Below are positions 8,366 through 15,963 of a stretch of 64,000 nt of DNA, piece after piece (within the stretch, counting starts at the first letter, position 1; each line of letters starts with the position of its first letter). A program made the position numbers and the translations under genes. This stretch comes from Novosphingobium sp. (lineage in GTDB: Bacteria; Pseudomonadota; Alphaproteobacteria; Sphingomonadales; Sphingomonadaceae). The notes under the pieces are model-generated. The model saw only the letters and a list, made by a program, of their open reading frames with translations. It was not told the DNA's origin and made no database searches. Where the stretch lies: assembly GCF_025351285.1 (NCBI RefSeq), contig NZ_JANXWG010000068.1, forward strand, positions 1-64,000. The letters are read 5' to 3'.

Positions 8366-9799
8366 ATGTGTACCCACCTCGATAAGACCGGTGCGACCTA
8401 CTATTTCCGCAGACTTGTCCCCGTGGATTTGATCGGGTGTTTCACCACGGCCACGGGCAAGCCGCGCAAGGAATGGAAGCGCAGCCTTGGCACCAAGGAC
8501 CGGGAAGAAGCCAAGCGCCTCCTACGCCCCCACACGACCGAAACCGACAAGCTCATTGATGATGCCCGGACCGCGATCGGCATAGCCCCAGGAACGCCCA
8601 CAGAGGAGCTTACAGGCACCGCGCGGGAGCGCGAGGAGCAACAGGCCCAAGCTGCCCTAGAGGCTGCCAGCGCGGCGCGGCGGGAAGCACGGGCCGAACT
8701 GCGGATGCTCTGGCGGCAACGGCGCAAGATGGCCACGGCGGAGTTATCCCCGGATCAGGCGGCAGCGGTGGATTTGATCCGCGAGCGGGATGCAGAGCTT
8801 GACGCACTGCGCAGCGCCGTGGCGGTCATGGAAACCGAAGTTGCCAACCGGGTCACTACGAACCGTGCCCCCACTGCATCAAGCTTGCACGCCCTGTTCG
8901 ATCGGTATGCAGCATCCGGTGCGGCTAATCCAAAGACTGTCCGCAAGTGGCGTGCCCGTCTCGTGAACCTTGTCGGCTTCCTTGGCCATGATGATGCCAG
9001 CCGGGTAACCCGCGCGGACCTGAATAGGTGGATAGAGGGGCTTGTCGGCAAGGGGCTGGCCAAGAAAACCATCATTGACGGGTATCTCCCCGCCGTCCGG
9101 GTCGCACTGGCGATTGCCCATGATGACGGGGTTATCCCGGCTAACCCTGCCAGTGCATTGAAGGTGCGAGCGCCCAAGGCTGTGAAGCTCCGGGAACGTG
9201 ACCTGACCGATGATGAAGCCATGACCATCCTAGGGGCCGCACTGGGGCCGCAACCTGCCGGGCTGGCTGTGAAGCACGCCCTTGCTAGGCGGTGGGTGCC
9301 GTGGCTGTGCGCCTACACGGGGGCACGGGTTGGGGAGATCACCCAGCTTCGGGCCAAAGACATTCGGCAAGAGGGCGGGATTTGGGTTGTCCACATCACA
9401 CCGGACGCGGGGTCCGTGAAGACGTATGAGGCAAGGTCTGTCCCCCTGCATCCCCACTTGATCGAACAGGGCATACTGAAACTGGCCAAGGACGACGTTG
9501 CCACTCTGTTCTACAATGAGGGGGCGGGCAATGGGATCAATCCGGGGTCTAAAATCAGGGCAGCCGATCTAGCCAAGTGGGTTCGGTCCCTCGGCGTCAC
9601 AGCACCGCAGCCCAATCATGGTTGGCGTCACCGCTTCAAAACTATGGCAAGAGCCGCTGGCGTCCCGGAGTATCTGGCCGAACGTGCCCAAGGCCATGCC
9701 CCAAGCAATGAGGGCGGCAAGTACGGGCTTAAACCCCTTGCCACCCTACATGATGCGATTGCGAGTATGCCCCGCTATTCTGTGGGGGTAGCCGCTTGA
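8366..9799 (+). CDS. tyrosine-type site-specific integrase (DUF6538 N-terminus)
   Basis: The 477-aa recombinase has an N-terminal DUF6538-like segment (HLDKTGATYYFRRLVPVDL) and a long Ala/Arg/Glu-rich helical linker (residues ~85-165). A core-binding domain follows, then the catalytic domain with TGARVGEITQL (first Arg), HGWRHRFK (HxxR) and the nucleophile Tyr, probably in GGKYGLKPL near the C-terminus. RBS AGGAG lies 6 nt before ATG. It is the first gene after the tRNA and presumably integrates and excises the island. Its 3' end overlaps the convergent gene at 9775 by 25 bp. A decayed relative is at 15964. Confidence 0.92.
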   Translation: MCTHLDKTGATYYFRRLVPVDLIGCFTTATGKPRKEWKRSLGTKDREEAKRLLRPHTTETDKLIDDARTAIGIAPGTPTEELTGTAREREEQQAQAALEAASAARREARAELRMLWRQRRKMATAELSPDQAAAVDLIRERDAELDALRSAVAVMETEVANRVTTNRAPTASSLHALFDRYAASGAANPKTVRKWRARLVNLVGFLGHDDASRVTRADLNRWIEGLVGKGLAKKTIIDGYLPAVRVALAIAHDDGVIPANPASALKVRAPKAVKLRERDLTDDEAMTILGAALGPQPAGLAVKHALARRWVPWLCAYTGARVGEITQLRAKDIRQEGGIWVVHITPDAGSVKTYEARSVPLHPHLIEQGILKLAKDDVATLFYNEGAGNGINPGSKIRAADLAKWVRSLGVTAPQPNHGWRHRFKTMARAAGVPEYLAERAQGHAPSNEGGKYGLKPLATLHDAIASMPRYSVGVAA

Positions 9800-10278
9800 A
9801 TGTCCACAGCCCGGAACCCCGTAGGACCCCAGCCCGGACGTGCCGGGACAACATCGGGAACGGTGTCAACGGCAACGGGTGCAGGTGAGGTGTCAGCAAG
9901 GCCAAGGCCATCGGCAAACCCGGCGTCACCCGTTCGGGCAGCCATTTCCCCCGCGTCCCGCGTGACCGTGGCCATGATGGGTTGCAGGTCAACAGCGTCC
10001 CCGGTTTCGATGTAGCGGGAGAGCGCCACGTTGTAACCGGCGAGGGTGGGAATGTCGCTGGCGTCCACCAGTTGCCCCAACCGTTGCAGCGGTGCCCGGA
10101 AAGCCGGGACTTGTTCCACGAACTTGTCGAGGGCTCTTTGGTACGCCAGCTTGATCGGCGTGCCCGTGCTCATAATGTCGGAGGCAACGCCGGTGATGGC
10201 GTCTGCATTGTGTCCGGCATCCCGGATCATGCAGAGCGCACCGTTGACCTTTGCGCGATCCCTTGCCGACAGTTTCAC
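9775..10278 (-). CDS. hypothetical island protein, 167 aa
   Basis: I do not recognise this protein. It is mostly helical, starts MKLSARDRAKVNGALCMI, and ends with a Pro/Ala/Val-rich tail. No signal peptide or membrane segment is visible. The start overlaps the stop of the gene at 10275 by four bases (ATGA), so the two form an operon transcribed towards the integrase. The tail overlaps the integrase 3' end by 25 bp on the opposite strand. Confidence 0.6.
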   Translation of the reverse strand: MKLSARDRAKVNGALCMIRDAGHNADAITGVASDIMSTGTPIKLAYQRALDKFVEQVPAFRAPLQRLGQLVDASDIPTLAGYNVALSRYIETGDAVDLQPIMATVTRDAGEMAARTGDAGFADGLGLADTSPAPVAVDTVPDVVPARPGWGPTGFRAVDIQAATPTE

Positions 10279-10751
10279 AGGTGACCCCGCTGGCGAGCTA
10301 CCGCATACCGTTCGAACGCAAGCGATGGATTGTCGGGGGCAAGGGCCATGATCGCAGCCGGGATTTGATCCGGGCGCTTCTCTAGCAGAAACAGCATCAC
10401 GCCACCGGGCACGGCACTGAAACCATTGATGGTGGATGGCTTGGTCGGGCTGGTCCGGGTGTTATAGTCGTATGTCGGGCGGGTGTAGGTGATAGCGAAC
10501 CTACGGCTCAACAGGTCACCGCCTGCCGCAGCCGGGGAAGCGTCCGAAACCGTCACGTCCACAATACCGGCCATCAAGGCCTCACGGGCAGCGACAGCCT
10601 TGGCAGCCGCATCAATGTCCGCTTGGGCCACGGCGGCGTCGTATTCGATCTCCACGCTTGCGAGGCGGTTCCGGGCATCTTGTAGGCGGGTGAGCTTGGC
10701 AACATCCCGGCGGGCATCGTCAAGCTTTTGGGCAATCTTTGGTAAGGTCAT
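10275..10751 (-). CDS. hypothetical island protein with N-terminal coiled coil, 158 aa
   Basis: I do not recognise this protein. Residues 1-60 are charged and Ala-rich with heptad character (KIAQKLDDARRDVAKL and following), so a coiled coil is likely. The second half is less helical (RRFAITYTRPTYDYNTRT) and ends with a Pro/Leu region. It is coupled by a 4-bp overlap to the next gene. A 9-bp GC-rich hairpin (10788-10821) lies 37 bp upstream of the start. Confidence 0.6.
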   Translation of the reverse strand: MTLPKIAQKLDDARRDVAKLTRLQDARNRLASVEIEYDAAVAQADIDAAAKAVAAREALMAGIVDVTVSDASPAAAGGDLLSRRFAITYTRPTYDYNTRTSPTKPSTINGFSAVPGGVMLFLLEKRPDQIPAAIMALAPDNPSLAFERYAVARQRGHL

Positions 10752-11055
10752 GTAATCGCACTCGGTGCCGCACTAGGTTGATGAACTCCCCCTCCCCGGA
10801 GTGCGACATACAGGGAGGGGGACCAGTACCGCGCGGTAATGCGCAGGCCCAAGGAAAGATAAGGCCCCCTGCATCTGACCACCGGCATAAGCCGCAGACA
10901 CAAGGGGGCCGCGCAATTGCTGCCACAAGGACAAGAAGCAATCAGCAAGGCGTTTGGTTAGATGGAATGGCAAGTGATGTGCCTGTTATGAACTCTCGGT
11001 ATTTCCAAGGGCTCACAACAGGCCCCCGTGAAGCGGGCGGGGGCACGTGTCGAGA
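10752..11055. other. gene-free stretch with GC-rich hairpins
   Basis: No convincing gene is visible. Two perfect inverted repeats stand out. CCCCCTCCC/GGGAGGGGG spans 10788-10821 with a 16-nt loop. The second, 10863-10910, has an 8-bp outer stem GGCCCCCT/AGGGGGCC, an inner TCTG/CAGA stem and an inner CGGC-ATAA-GCCG hairpin. They lie upstream of the 158-aa gene and could be leader structures or terminators. Overlapping frames here have no consistent codon use. Confidence 0.45.
11022..11044 (-). terminator. terminator-like hairpin after the 52-aa gene
   Basis: The stem GCCCCCG/CGGGGGC has a 9-nt loop and lies 11 nt past the stop of the minus-strand gene at 11056. No clear U run follows, so function as an intrinsic terminator is uncertain. 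Confidence 0.3.
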
Positions 11056-11214
11056 TTATGGTTTCATGCCGTGTAGTGCGCTGCGCACTCGCGTATCCTC
11101 TAGCATGGCATCGAAGGAAGCTTTGCGGCTGGCCTCGAAAGCAATGTCAGCATCGGATAGGATGCGCTTGGGGAAGCGGCGGACAGTACGGCGGGGCATT
11201 GTGTGGTTGCTCAT
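11056..11214 (-). CDS. hypothetical island protein, 52 aa
   Basis: The short reading frame gives MSNHTMPRRTVRRFPKRILS at the N-terminus, then an acidic-basic helix ending HGMKP. The ATG overlaps the stop of the 76-aa gene upstream as ATGA, the pattern of a translationally coupled pair, which is my main reason for calling it. It is strongly basic at the N-terminus. No family is recognised. Confidence 0.45.
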   Translation of the reverse strand: MSNHTMPRRTVRRFPKRILSDADIAFEASRKASFDAMLEDTRVRSALHGMKP

Positions 11215-11441
11215 TGCCCCGCCTGCTTGGCTTTCTGCTTGTCACGCCAGAGGGTCATGCGTGATGGGTTCGCACTACGCTTACACCCACTGGGGCGACG
11301 CTGTAGGGGCTCCGGGAGATCAATGCCGAGCAAGTCCATAACATGCCGCATACCTTGACAGTGGGGATGGTCACGACCCCGCGTATAACGGGCCATCAGT
11401 TCGGGGGTAGTAAGCTTGGCGGTGTCAACAGTGACAATCAT
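11211..11441 (-). CDS. hypothetical island protein, 76 aa
   Basis: The 76-aa frame starts MIVTVDTAKLTTPELMARYT and has a basic C-terminus with Lys/Arg/Gln. The N-terminal part looks like a small helical protein with GMRHVMDLLGIDLPEPL. No family is recognised. It is coupled by ATGA to the 52-aa gene. A perfect 12-bp palindrome lies 17 bp upstream of the start. A DNA-binding or regulatory role is possible from the charge but unproven. Confidence 0.45.
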   Translation of the reverse strand: MIVTVDTAKLTTPELMARYTRGRDHPHCQGMRHVMDLLGIDLPEPLQRRPSGCKRSANPSRMTLWRDKQKAKQAGQ

Positions 11442-11458
11442 TGGTGTAACTCTTATTG

Positions 11459-11470
11459 ACCCCTAGGGGT
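11459..11470. promoter_or_regulatory. 12-bp palindrome, possible operator
   Basis: ACCCCTAGGGGT is a perfect palindrome immediately followed by TATAAT (11471-11476). It lies between the start of the 76-aa gene and the AT-rich region and could be an operator. No matched -35 box at normal spacing is evident. Confidence 0.35.
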
Positions 11471-11854
11471 TATAATGGGGAACTTATGTGAGATAGCCCT
11501 AGCTACATTGGTTAGTGACCTAGTGGGATCACTAGAGCAACCTCATACAAGTTGGCGGGTAATGTGGCGGAGCCCCTATGCAATACCGGGGACATAGCAG
11601 ACGATAATGGCGATGATGTATGGAAACAGCTTGTCACCCATATCAGACCATTATGATAAAGGGGTATCATACCTATTAGACCATTATGTCATTAGGGGAT
11701 AAATCCATTATCAAGCTGTATGATAAAGGGTTTACAGTAGGGGAGTACCCACGGTCCCTACGGGACAAACCCGTGGTAAAATGGTTATACCCTAATACCC
11801 TATAGCATTTCCTTAGATTACCAGAGTGAAGCGGTAGGATCACCCTTGACCATC

Positions 11855-11891
11855 CCCCCTTAAGAAGAGGCCCCCTTAAGAAGAGGCCCCC
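11855..11891. repeat. 16-bp tandem repeat, two copies
   Basis: CTTAAGAAGAGGCCCC occurs twice with a period of 16 bp, at 11859 and 11875. It sits at the boundary between the AT-rich part and the following GC-rich part of the non-coding region. Confidence 0.7.
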
Positions 11892-12199
11892 CTACCCCCC
11901 AAGGTTACCCATTTCCGGCTAATACTTGCGTGTGAGGCAGGTATAGATTGGCATCGACAGCCCCACATCGGAATGATGCAGTAGCCCGAAATGGGTTTCG
12001 TATTGTGCTTGCGAGGCTCGGCCCGGTGTGGGCTGGTCCGCCGGTATGGCGTTTCCTTGAGTTCCTTCGGTCGCGGTGAGGAGAACACCCTTGCGCATCC
12101 AACACTGATCGGCAGCCCAAGGGCCGGTTCTTTCGGATCAGTGCCCATCCCGCCCGTGAGGACGCTTCCTGCCGTGGGGCAGGCGTGGGTGCATTTTGT

Positions 12200-12346
12200 T
12201 GTATCGGTAACGGAATGAGAGCGCCGAAACGCCTTCACCTTTCTATCGGTATCGAATGAGCGGCGCAGAAACTGCCTCTTGCTTCTTAACGGTTCAAATG
12301 GGCAGCGCAGAAACGCCTGTTGCTTCTTAGCGGTACCAATGGGCAC
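12200..12346. repeat. 42-bp imperfect tandem repeat, about 3.5 units
   Basis: Units begin at 12221, 12263 and 12305, each with GCGC(A/C)GAAAC, then a T/C-rich middle, then CGGT..C.AATG. A partial unit (GTATCGGTAACGGAATGAGA) precedes them. The period is exactly 42 bp, a multiple of three. On the minus strand an open frame would give 14-residue repeats of the type RQFLRRSFDTD, but the rest of that frame does not look coding. Confidence 0.7.
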
Positions 12347-12586
12347 CGGGCCACCGGCGCGAGCTTGACCAGCCCCGCTAGTTGGACCCCGGCGCAGAGG
12401 GGGGATGCCCGGCCCACGGGGCACAGCCGGGCACCCAAGCCGCTCCCGTGCAATCTGGCAGAGCAATGCCCATTTCCCCCGGACGCGCTGACAGGGCCTC
12501 CTAGGGCATTTCAGGGTGTGGGCTTGGGGAGCGCCGAAAATGAGACAGATGGCCCCCGCGTTTGCAAGGCCACCAGCCGCGCCCGG

Positions 12587-13132
12587 TCACCCCGCCAGCC
12601 GATAGACAGTGCTGCGGGCGACCCCAAGCCGCTTTGCAAGGGCAGCCGGGCGCTCTCCCGCCGCAAGGGCAGCCTTGATCCCCGCCGCGTCAACGGTGGG
12701 CTTGCGGCCCTGATAGACGCCGTTGGCTTTCGCTGCGTTGATCCCGTCCCGCTGGCGCTCCGCTCGAATGTCCGTCTCGAACTCCGCCACCGCTGCCAGC
12801 ACTGCCATTGTCAGCTTCCCGGTGGAGGTGGAGGTGTCGATACCCGATTGTTGCAGCACCCGGAACGCAGCGTCCTTGGCGGTCACACGGGCGATAATCT
12901 GGTGCAGGTCAATCACGGACCGGGCTAGACGGTCCAACCGGGTTACTATCAGGGTGTCTTGCTTGTCGCGTATGTAGTCCAATGCCAGGGCAAGTTGTTC
13001 CCGGTCGCTGGCGCTGCGTCCGCTCTTCTTTTCGGCAAAGATGGGATAGCACCCCGCTTCCTCTAGGGCGGCAACTTGAAGCTCTAGGCTCTGTCCGATG
13101 GACGATACGCGGGCGTAACCAATGAGGGCCAT
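12587..13132 (-). CDS. serine recombinase (resolvase/invertase family)
   Basis: The 181-aa small serine recombinase shows the N-terminal IGYARVSSIGQSLELQ with the nucleophile Ser at position 10 or 11, then SGRSASDREQL and VTRLDRLARS (active-site Arg cluster), and a C-terminal helix-turn-helix AALAKRLGVARSTVYRLAG. The length is typical for resolvases and invertases. In the island it could resolve multimers or invert a segment. The upstream stretch to about 13245 contains related GATAAGG and GATAGGA motifs that could form a res site. Confidence 0.93.
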   Translation of the reverse strand: MALIGYARVSSIGQSLELQVAALEEAGCYPIFAEKKSGRSASDREQLALALDYIRDKQDTLIVTRLDRLARSVIDLHQIIARVTAKDAAFRVLQQSGIDTSTSTGKLTMAVLAAVAEFETDIRAERQRDGINAAKANGVYQGRKPTVDAAGIKAALAAGERPAALAKRLGVARSTVYRLAG

Positions 13133-13673
13133 GTGTGTGTTCCTGTGTCCTATTTGGGTGTAGACCTCTTGCCTAATACGTCCGATAAGGTGTAAGTCAA
13201 CCCTATTCGTACACCGTGGGGCATCGGATAGGACGCCCGGTTAGACTATACCCTTAGCGGACAGCGGTTTTGCGGTGCCAAGGCGGGGCCGGGGAGACGC
13301 CGGGGGCCACGGGGGCACCCGGTTGTCATTAGGTGTGACTGGCAGGGGTTCCGCGCCTTGGCCTTGCGGCTGGCAGGCTGGGCGTCGTCGCTGCGCTGCG
13401 CGCGGGGGTGCGGGTTGGATCATGAGCACCGGCTGGGCCAAACTTGTCAGCAGGTGGGGGGCATGGGGGTAAACGGTGCATGTCTGATTGGAAGCACCCC
13501 CTCGCGTGGGGATGGCGATTTCAGGTCGCGGCAATCGCGCTGGGCAGGCATGTCCAACCCCCATCTACCCTTGTCAGAACGCGATCACGATCAACGAAGC
13601 AAAGATGATGGCCCGACCCTGCTGCATGAGGCTTAGACTGCTGGGGATGGTTGGCATCAAAACCCTTCATGCT
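13133..13673. other. 540-bp intergenic region between recombinase and C gene
   Basis: It holds the upstream region of the serine recombinase (AT-richer to about 13250, with the similar elements CGTCCGATAAGG and CATCGGATAGGACG) and then GC-rich sequence in which I find no supported gene. The open frames there have random composition. Confidence 0.4.
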
Positions 13674-13704
13674 ACTTATAGTCTGTCGCGGACGGTGCTC
13701 CACT
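13674..13704 (+). promoter_or_regulatory. C-box upstream of the C-R operon
   Basis: ACTTATAGTC followed by TGTCG matches the operator type bound by controller proteins of PvuII/Esp1396I-like systems. A degenerate second site follows (GGACGGTGCTC). It ends about 17 bp before the C gene ATG. The 15-mer ATGCTACTTATAGTC recurs upstream of the methyltransferase gene, which supports regulation of both by one protein. Confidence 0.75.
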
Positions 13705-13721
13705 GCATGTAGGCAAGCTTT

Positions 13722-13937
13722 ATGAGGGACTTGCAGGCCACATTAGCGGCAAACGTAAAGCGCCTCCGAGCGGCATTGGGCGTGTCCCAAGAAGAACTTG
13801 CCGAGCGGAGCGGGCTTCACCGGACCTATATCGGGGGGATTGAACGGGGTGAGCGCAACATCACCTTAGCATCACTCGAACGTATTGCTTCGGCGCTAGG
13901 CACAGAGCCCTCTCTCTTAATCGGGAGTGAGCAATAG
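13722..13937 (+). CDS. XRE-family controller protein of the restriction-modification system
   Basis: The 71-aa single-domain helix-turn-helix protein contains LGVSQEELAERSGLHRTYIG and IERGERNITLASLERIASAL, exactly the size and layout of Type II C proteins. Such proteins dimerise on C-boxes, activating their own C-R operon and often repressing the methyltransferase gene. The stop codon TAG overlaps the GTG start of the downstream gene by one base, so the two are coupled. C-boxes lie just upstream and before the methyltransferase. Confidence 0.88.
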   Translation: MRDLQATLAANVKRLRAALGVSQEELAERSGLHRTYIGGIERGERNITLASLERIASALGTEPSLLIGSEQ

Positions 13938-14704
13938 TGGCTTTAGGAACTAGCGGTGTTCGGGTCAGCAGGAGCAAGGTCGATAGGCTGCATGTCGATG
14001 CACAGACCGCCCGCGATCGGGTTATGACTATGATTGACGCTATCCCTCCCGAAGACTTGGTGGCGTCTATCAAGCGCGCACCCAGCTTGCGGGGGATGAT
14101 ACTGGGCTACATTGCAGAGGAGATGTTCGAGAAGCACCTGCCCGAGCGGTACCACATGATCCTTTCTGAGCACATCGAAGCCCACGACGACCATGACAGG
14201 AAGGTCAATAAGTCGGACCGAACAGTTACCTATGGTGGACGTCGCTACGGCATCCAACTCAAGTCACTACAAACTGCATCCATCTGTATGAACATTGCCG
14301 GTGGTTACCTGCAAGCAGTTATACAGAATGACGCATCCGACCGAAGGGATGTACGCCTAGCCGACGGTTCGATCATCACGACAACCTGTTACGTCCGGGG
14401 TGAGTATGACATACTTGCCGCCCCCCTGTTTCCATTCACAGGGACTTGGGACTTTGCATACAAGCGCAATGAGGATTGCCGTGCCTCATCGTCCAATAAA
14501 TACACGGCTTTTCAAGCATCGCAGTTACTTGCGACTACCGAAAACATTACGTGGCCACTGACTGACGATTGGCATACCAATCTCATAGACCTCCTAGATG
14601 ATCGATCAGGAAGTCCCGTCGCCGCCCCCGATGTCATCACGGAGCCATCCGGAGAAGTTCGAATAGTCGAGACGGGGGCGATGATCCTGCCGCTGAAAGA
14701 CTAG
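13937..14704 (+). CDS. putative Type II restriction endonuclease
   Basis: The 255-aa protein has no family I recognise by sequence, as is common for restriction enzymes. The call rests on context: it is coupled to a C protein and faces a DNA methyltransferase. A plausible PD-(D/E)xK site is visible: an N-terminal helix [12 protein letters not shown] (Glu61/62), Asp94, and GIQLKS with Gln107 and Lys109 in the (E/Q)xK position. A later segment, [11 protein letters not shown], could be part of the core. Start GTG overlaps the C gene stop. The last 99 bp overlap the convergent methyltransferase gene. Codon use is less GC-rich than the chromosome. The recognition site cannot be told from the sequence. 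Confidence 0.72.
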   Translation: MALGTSGVRVSRSKVDRLHVDAQTARDRVMTMIDAIPPEDLVASIKRAPSLRGMILGYIAEEMFEKHLPERYHMILSEHIEAHDDHDRKVNKSDRTVTYGGRRYGIQLKSLQTASICMNIAGGYLQAVIQNDASDRRDVRLADGSIITTTCYVRGEYDILAAPLFPFTGTWDFAYKRNEDCRASSSNKYTAFQASQLLATTENITWPLTDDWHTNLIDLLDDRSGSPVAAPDVITEPSGEVRIVETGAMILPLKD

Positions 14705-15406
14705 GAAGTAGGAGTGGTTCTTCCGCGCATGCTCTTGCTTTAATAGGCGTGAAATAACCGGAGCGTTGCGCCGCACTACGACAAACAGGTCCTTGCAGTA
14801 GAAGCCTTGCTTCTCGTATGCCCAGATTAGTTCAACATGGGTAAGTTTTTGTCGGTTGGCAGAAACTTCGTCCTGGCACTTGACAATAAATCGACCGCCG
14901 GGACGCAGTATCCTCTTAACTTCTGGTATCACTGACAGATAGGCTTCGAGTACCGCGTCGTGGTATTTGCGTACTTTCTTGCCCTTCTGCAAGGAACTAT
15001 TTGAGTAGGCCTCCTGAAAGGCTGCATGGGTACCAGAGCCAGCAAGGGCCGCTTTGGTCGTCCTGTAGAGGCCCTCCATGTATGGGGGGTCAAAGACCAC
15101 GGCATCGACGGACTGGTTCTCATACGGCAACTCGGTCCAGCACTGGCCCACCTTCAAATCAGATGCGAGCAGCACATAATCCTCTGTAGGTATCCTTTTC
15201 CAGAACACCCCCTTGCCATAAGTCAGGTCAGCAACGGTCGCACCCTTTTCAACGTGCAGGGCCAGCACTTGGGGAAACACTTCCGCGTTGTCTGCAAGGT
15301 GGGCCGAGACGACAACATTTGAGGTCGAAACCCCCCTCGCTTGTCTCCGACGAACGGCGGGGCTCTCGTCCTCGTCTGGCACTATGAGGGGGAGCATGTC
15401 GTTCAT
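14606..15406 (-). CDS. DNA methyltransferase (DPPY class) of the Type II system
   Basis: The 266-aa amino-methyltransferase has a motif I-like segment [10 protein letters not shown] (residues 59-68), the catalytic motif DPPY at 106-109 ([12 protein letters not shown]), and [15 protein letters not shown] as the following conserved strand. DPPY marks N6-adenine or N4-cytosine methylation. It should protect the host from the neighbouring nuclease. RBS AAGGATTT precedes ATG at 15406. The promoter reads -35 TTGACA (15460-15465), an 18-nt spacer, and -10 TACGAT (15436-15441), with a C-box directly after it. The C-terminal 33 codons are antisense to the end of the nuclease gene. Confidence 0.9.
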   Translation of the reverse strand: MNDMLPLIVPDEDESPAVRRRQARGVSTSNVVVSAHLADNAEVFPQVLALHVEKGATVADLTYGKGVFWKRIPTEDYVLLASDLKVGQCWTELPYENQSVDAVVFDPPYMEGLYRTTKAALAGSGTHAAFQEAYSNSSLQKGKKVRKYHDAVLEAYLSVIPEVKRILRPGGRFIVKCQDEVSANRQKLTHVELIWAYEKQGFYCKDLFVVVRRNAPVISRLLKQEHARKNHSYFLVFQRQDHRPRLDYSNFSGWLRDDIGGGDGTS

Positions 15407-15420
15407 CTGTGAAATCCTTA

Positions 15421-15435
15421 ATGCTACTTATAGTC
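15421..15435 (-). promoter_or_regulatory. C-box at the methyltransferase promoter
   Basis: ATGCTACTTATAGTC is identical to the sequence at 13669-13683. On the minus strand it directly follows the -10 box TACGAT, covering the expected transcription start. A bound C protein would block the promoter, the usual arrangement for repression of M once C accumulates. Confidence 0.75.
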
Positions 15436-15441
15436 ATCGTA

Positions 15442-15855
15442 GAGGGCTTGCCTCCGCAGTGTCAAGCACAAGGTAGGCCGCATAACCGCAACAGGGAAGT
15501 AGGGCGGCGTGCCTACCCACCACTTGTTGAACGACAGGCCCTAGTCGGCAGTGTGCTCTCACATTGATCGCATTGCGCTAAGCTCTCCACTGGGCCTTGC
15601 GGCTCAATGTTCTTTGTACGTTCTACCTAGCCAAGTCAGACAGCCGGGGCAACAGGCACGACGTGCGGAGCCATCCCGGACCCCCAGCACTGTTGCCGAG
15701 TACGGCGAGGATTACGAGGTGCAGGGGTGCCCTTTTCCCCCGCGAGGTATGGGCATCGTATTGCCGCTTGCCGAAACCGTTACATTGGCCCATTACAGCA
15801 AAGGCGGCGGATGAAAAATACCGCTTAGTTTCAGTATGATGGCTCTCGGGGATGC
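15442..15855. other. 414-bp intergenic region at the island right end
   Basis: Apart from the -35 box of the methyltransferase promoter, I see no gene or clear repeat. The open frames on the plus strand lack a ribosome site and coding character. The region ends at the right attachment repeat. Confidence 0.4.
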
Positions 15856-15887
15856 GAGTTCAATCCTCCCCAGCAGCACCATTCCGC
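15856..15887 (+). repeat. right attachment repeat (attR)
   Basis: This 32-bp copy of 8257-8288 comprises the T-arm 3' half, acceptor 3' strand, CCA and six further bases. No other part of the tRNA is present. The 75 bp after it are clearly similar to the 77 bp between attL and the integrase start (for example GGAAATAAGCGGG and GTTACA...GTAA.AGGAGCGG). Confidence 0.9.
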
Positions 15888-15963
15888 CCCCGGAAGACGG
15901 CCAATGTGTTGGAAATAAGCGGGTTTTTGCAGCCGTCTGTTACAGTCGTAACAGGAGCGGAGC

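Larger units (their letters stand above)
11442..12586. other. 1.1-kb non-coding region, AT-rich with iteron-like and tandem repeats
   Basis: I see no supported gene here. The left part (about 11450-11830) is strikingly AT-rich for this genome. It holds four CCATTAT motifs: 11603-11610 inverted, 11648-11654, 11681-11687 and 11705-11711. It also holds two TATGATAAAGGG copies (11652 and 11719) and the inverted repeat ATGATA/TATCAT (11653-11670). The right part holds a 16-bp and a 42-bp tandem repeat. Such clustering is typical of origins, recombination-directionality sites or operators; which one applies is unknown. Confidence 0.5.

Noticed and set aside
10739-11341. A plus-strand frame of 200 codons
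   Set aside because: It overlaps the ATGA-coupled minus-strand pair and two hairpins, and has no start signal or coding bias.
12200-12346. Possible CRISPR array
   Set aside because: The units abut each other with a 42-bp period and no variable spacers, and no cas genes are present.
11876-12466. A 196-codon minus-strand frame covering the 42-bp repeats
   Set aside because: The repeat gives a tidy 14-residue pattern, but the rest is Pro/Gly/Arg/Cys-rich without family features or a ribosome site. I keep the repeat and not the gene.
12320-12928. A plus-strand frame of 202 codons
   Set aside because: The second half is antisense to the serine recombinase, and the first half has random composition.
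15551-15839. Short plus-strand frames before attR
   Set aside because: They have no ribosome site, no conserved look, and mutually overlapping frames of equal poor quality.
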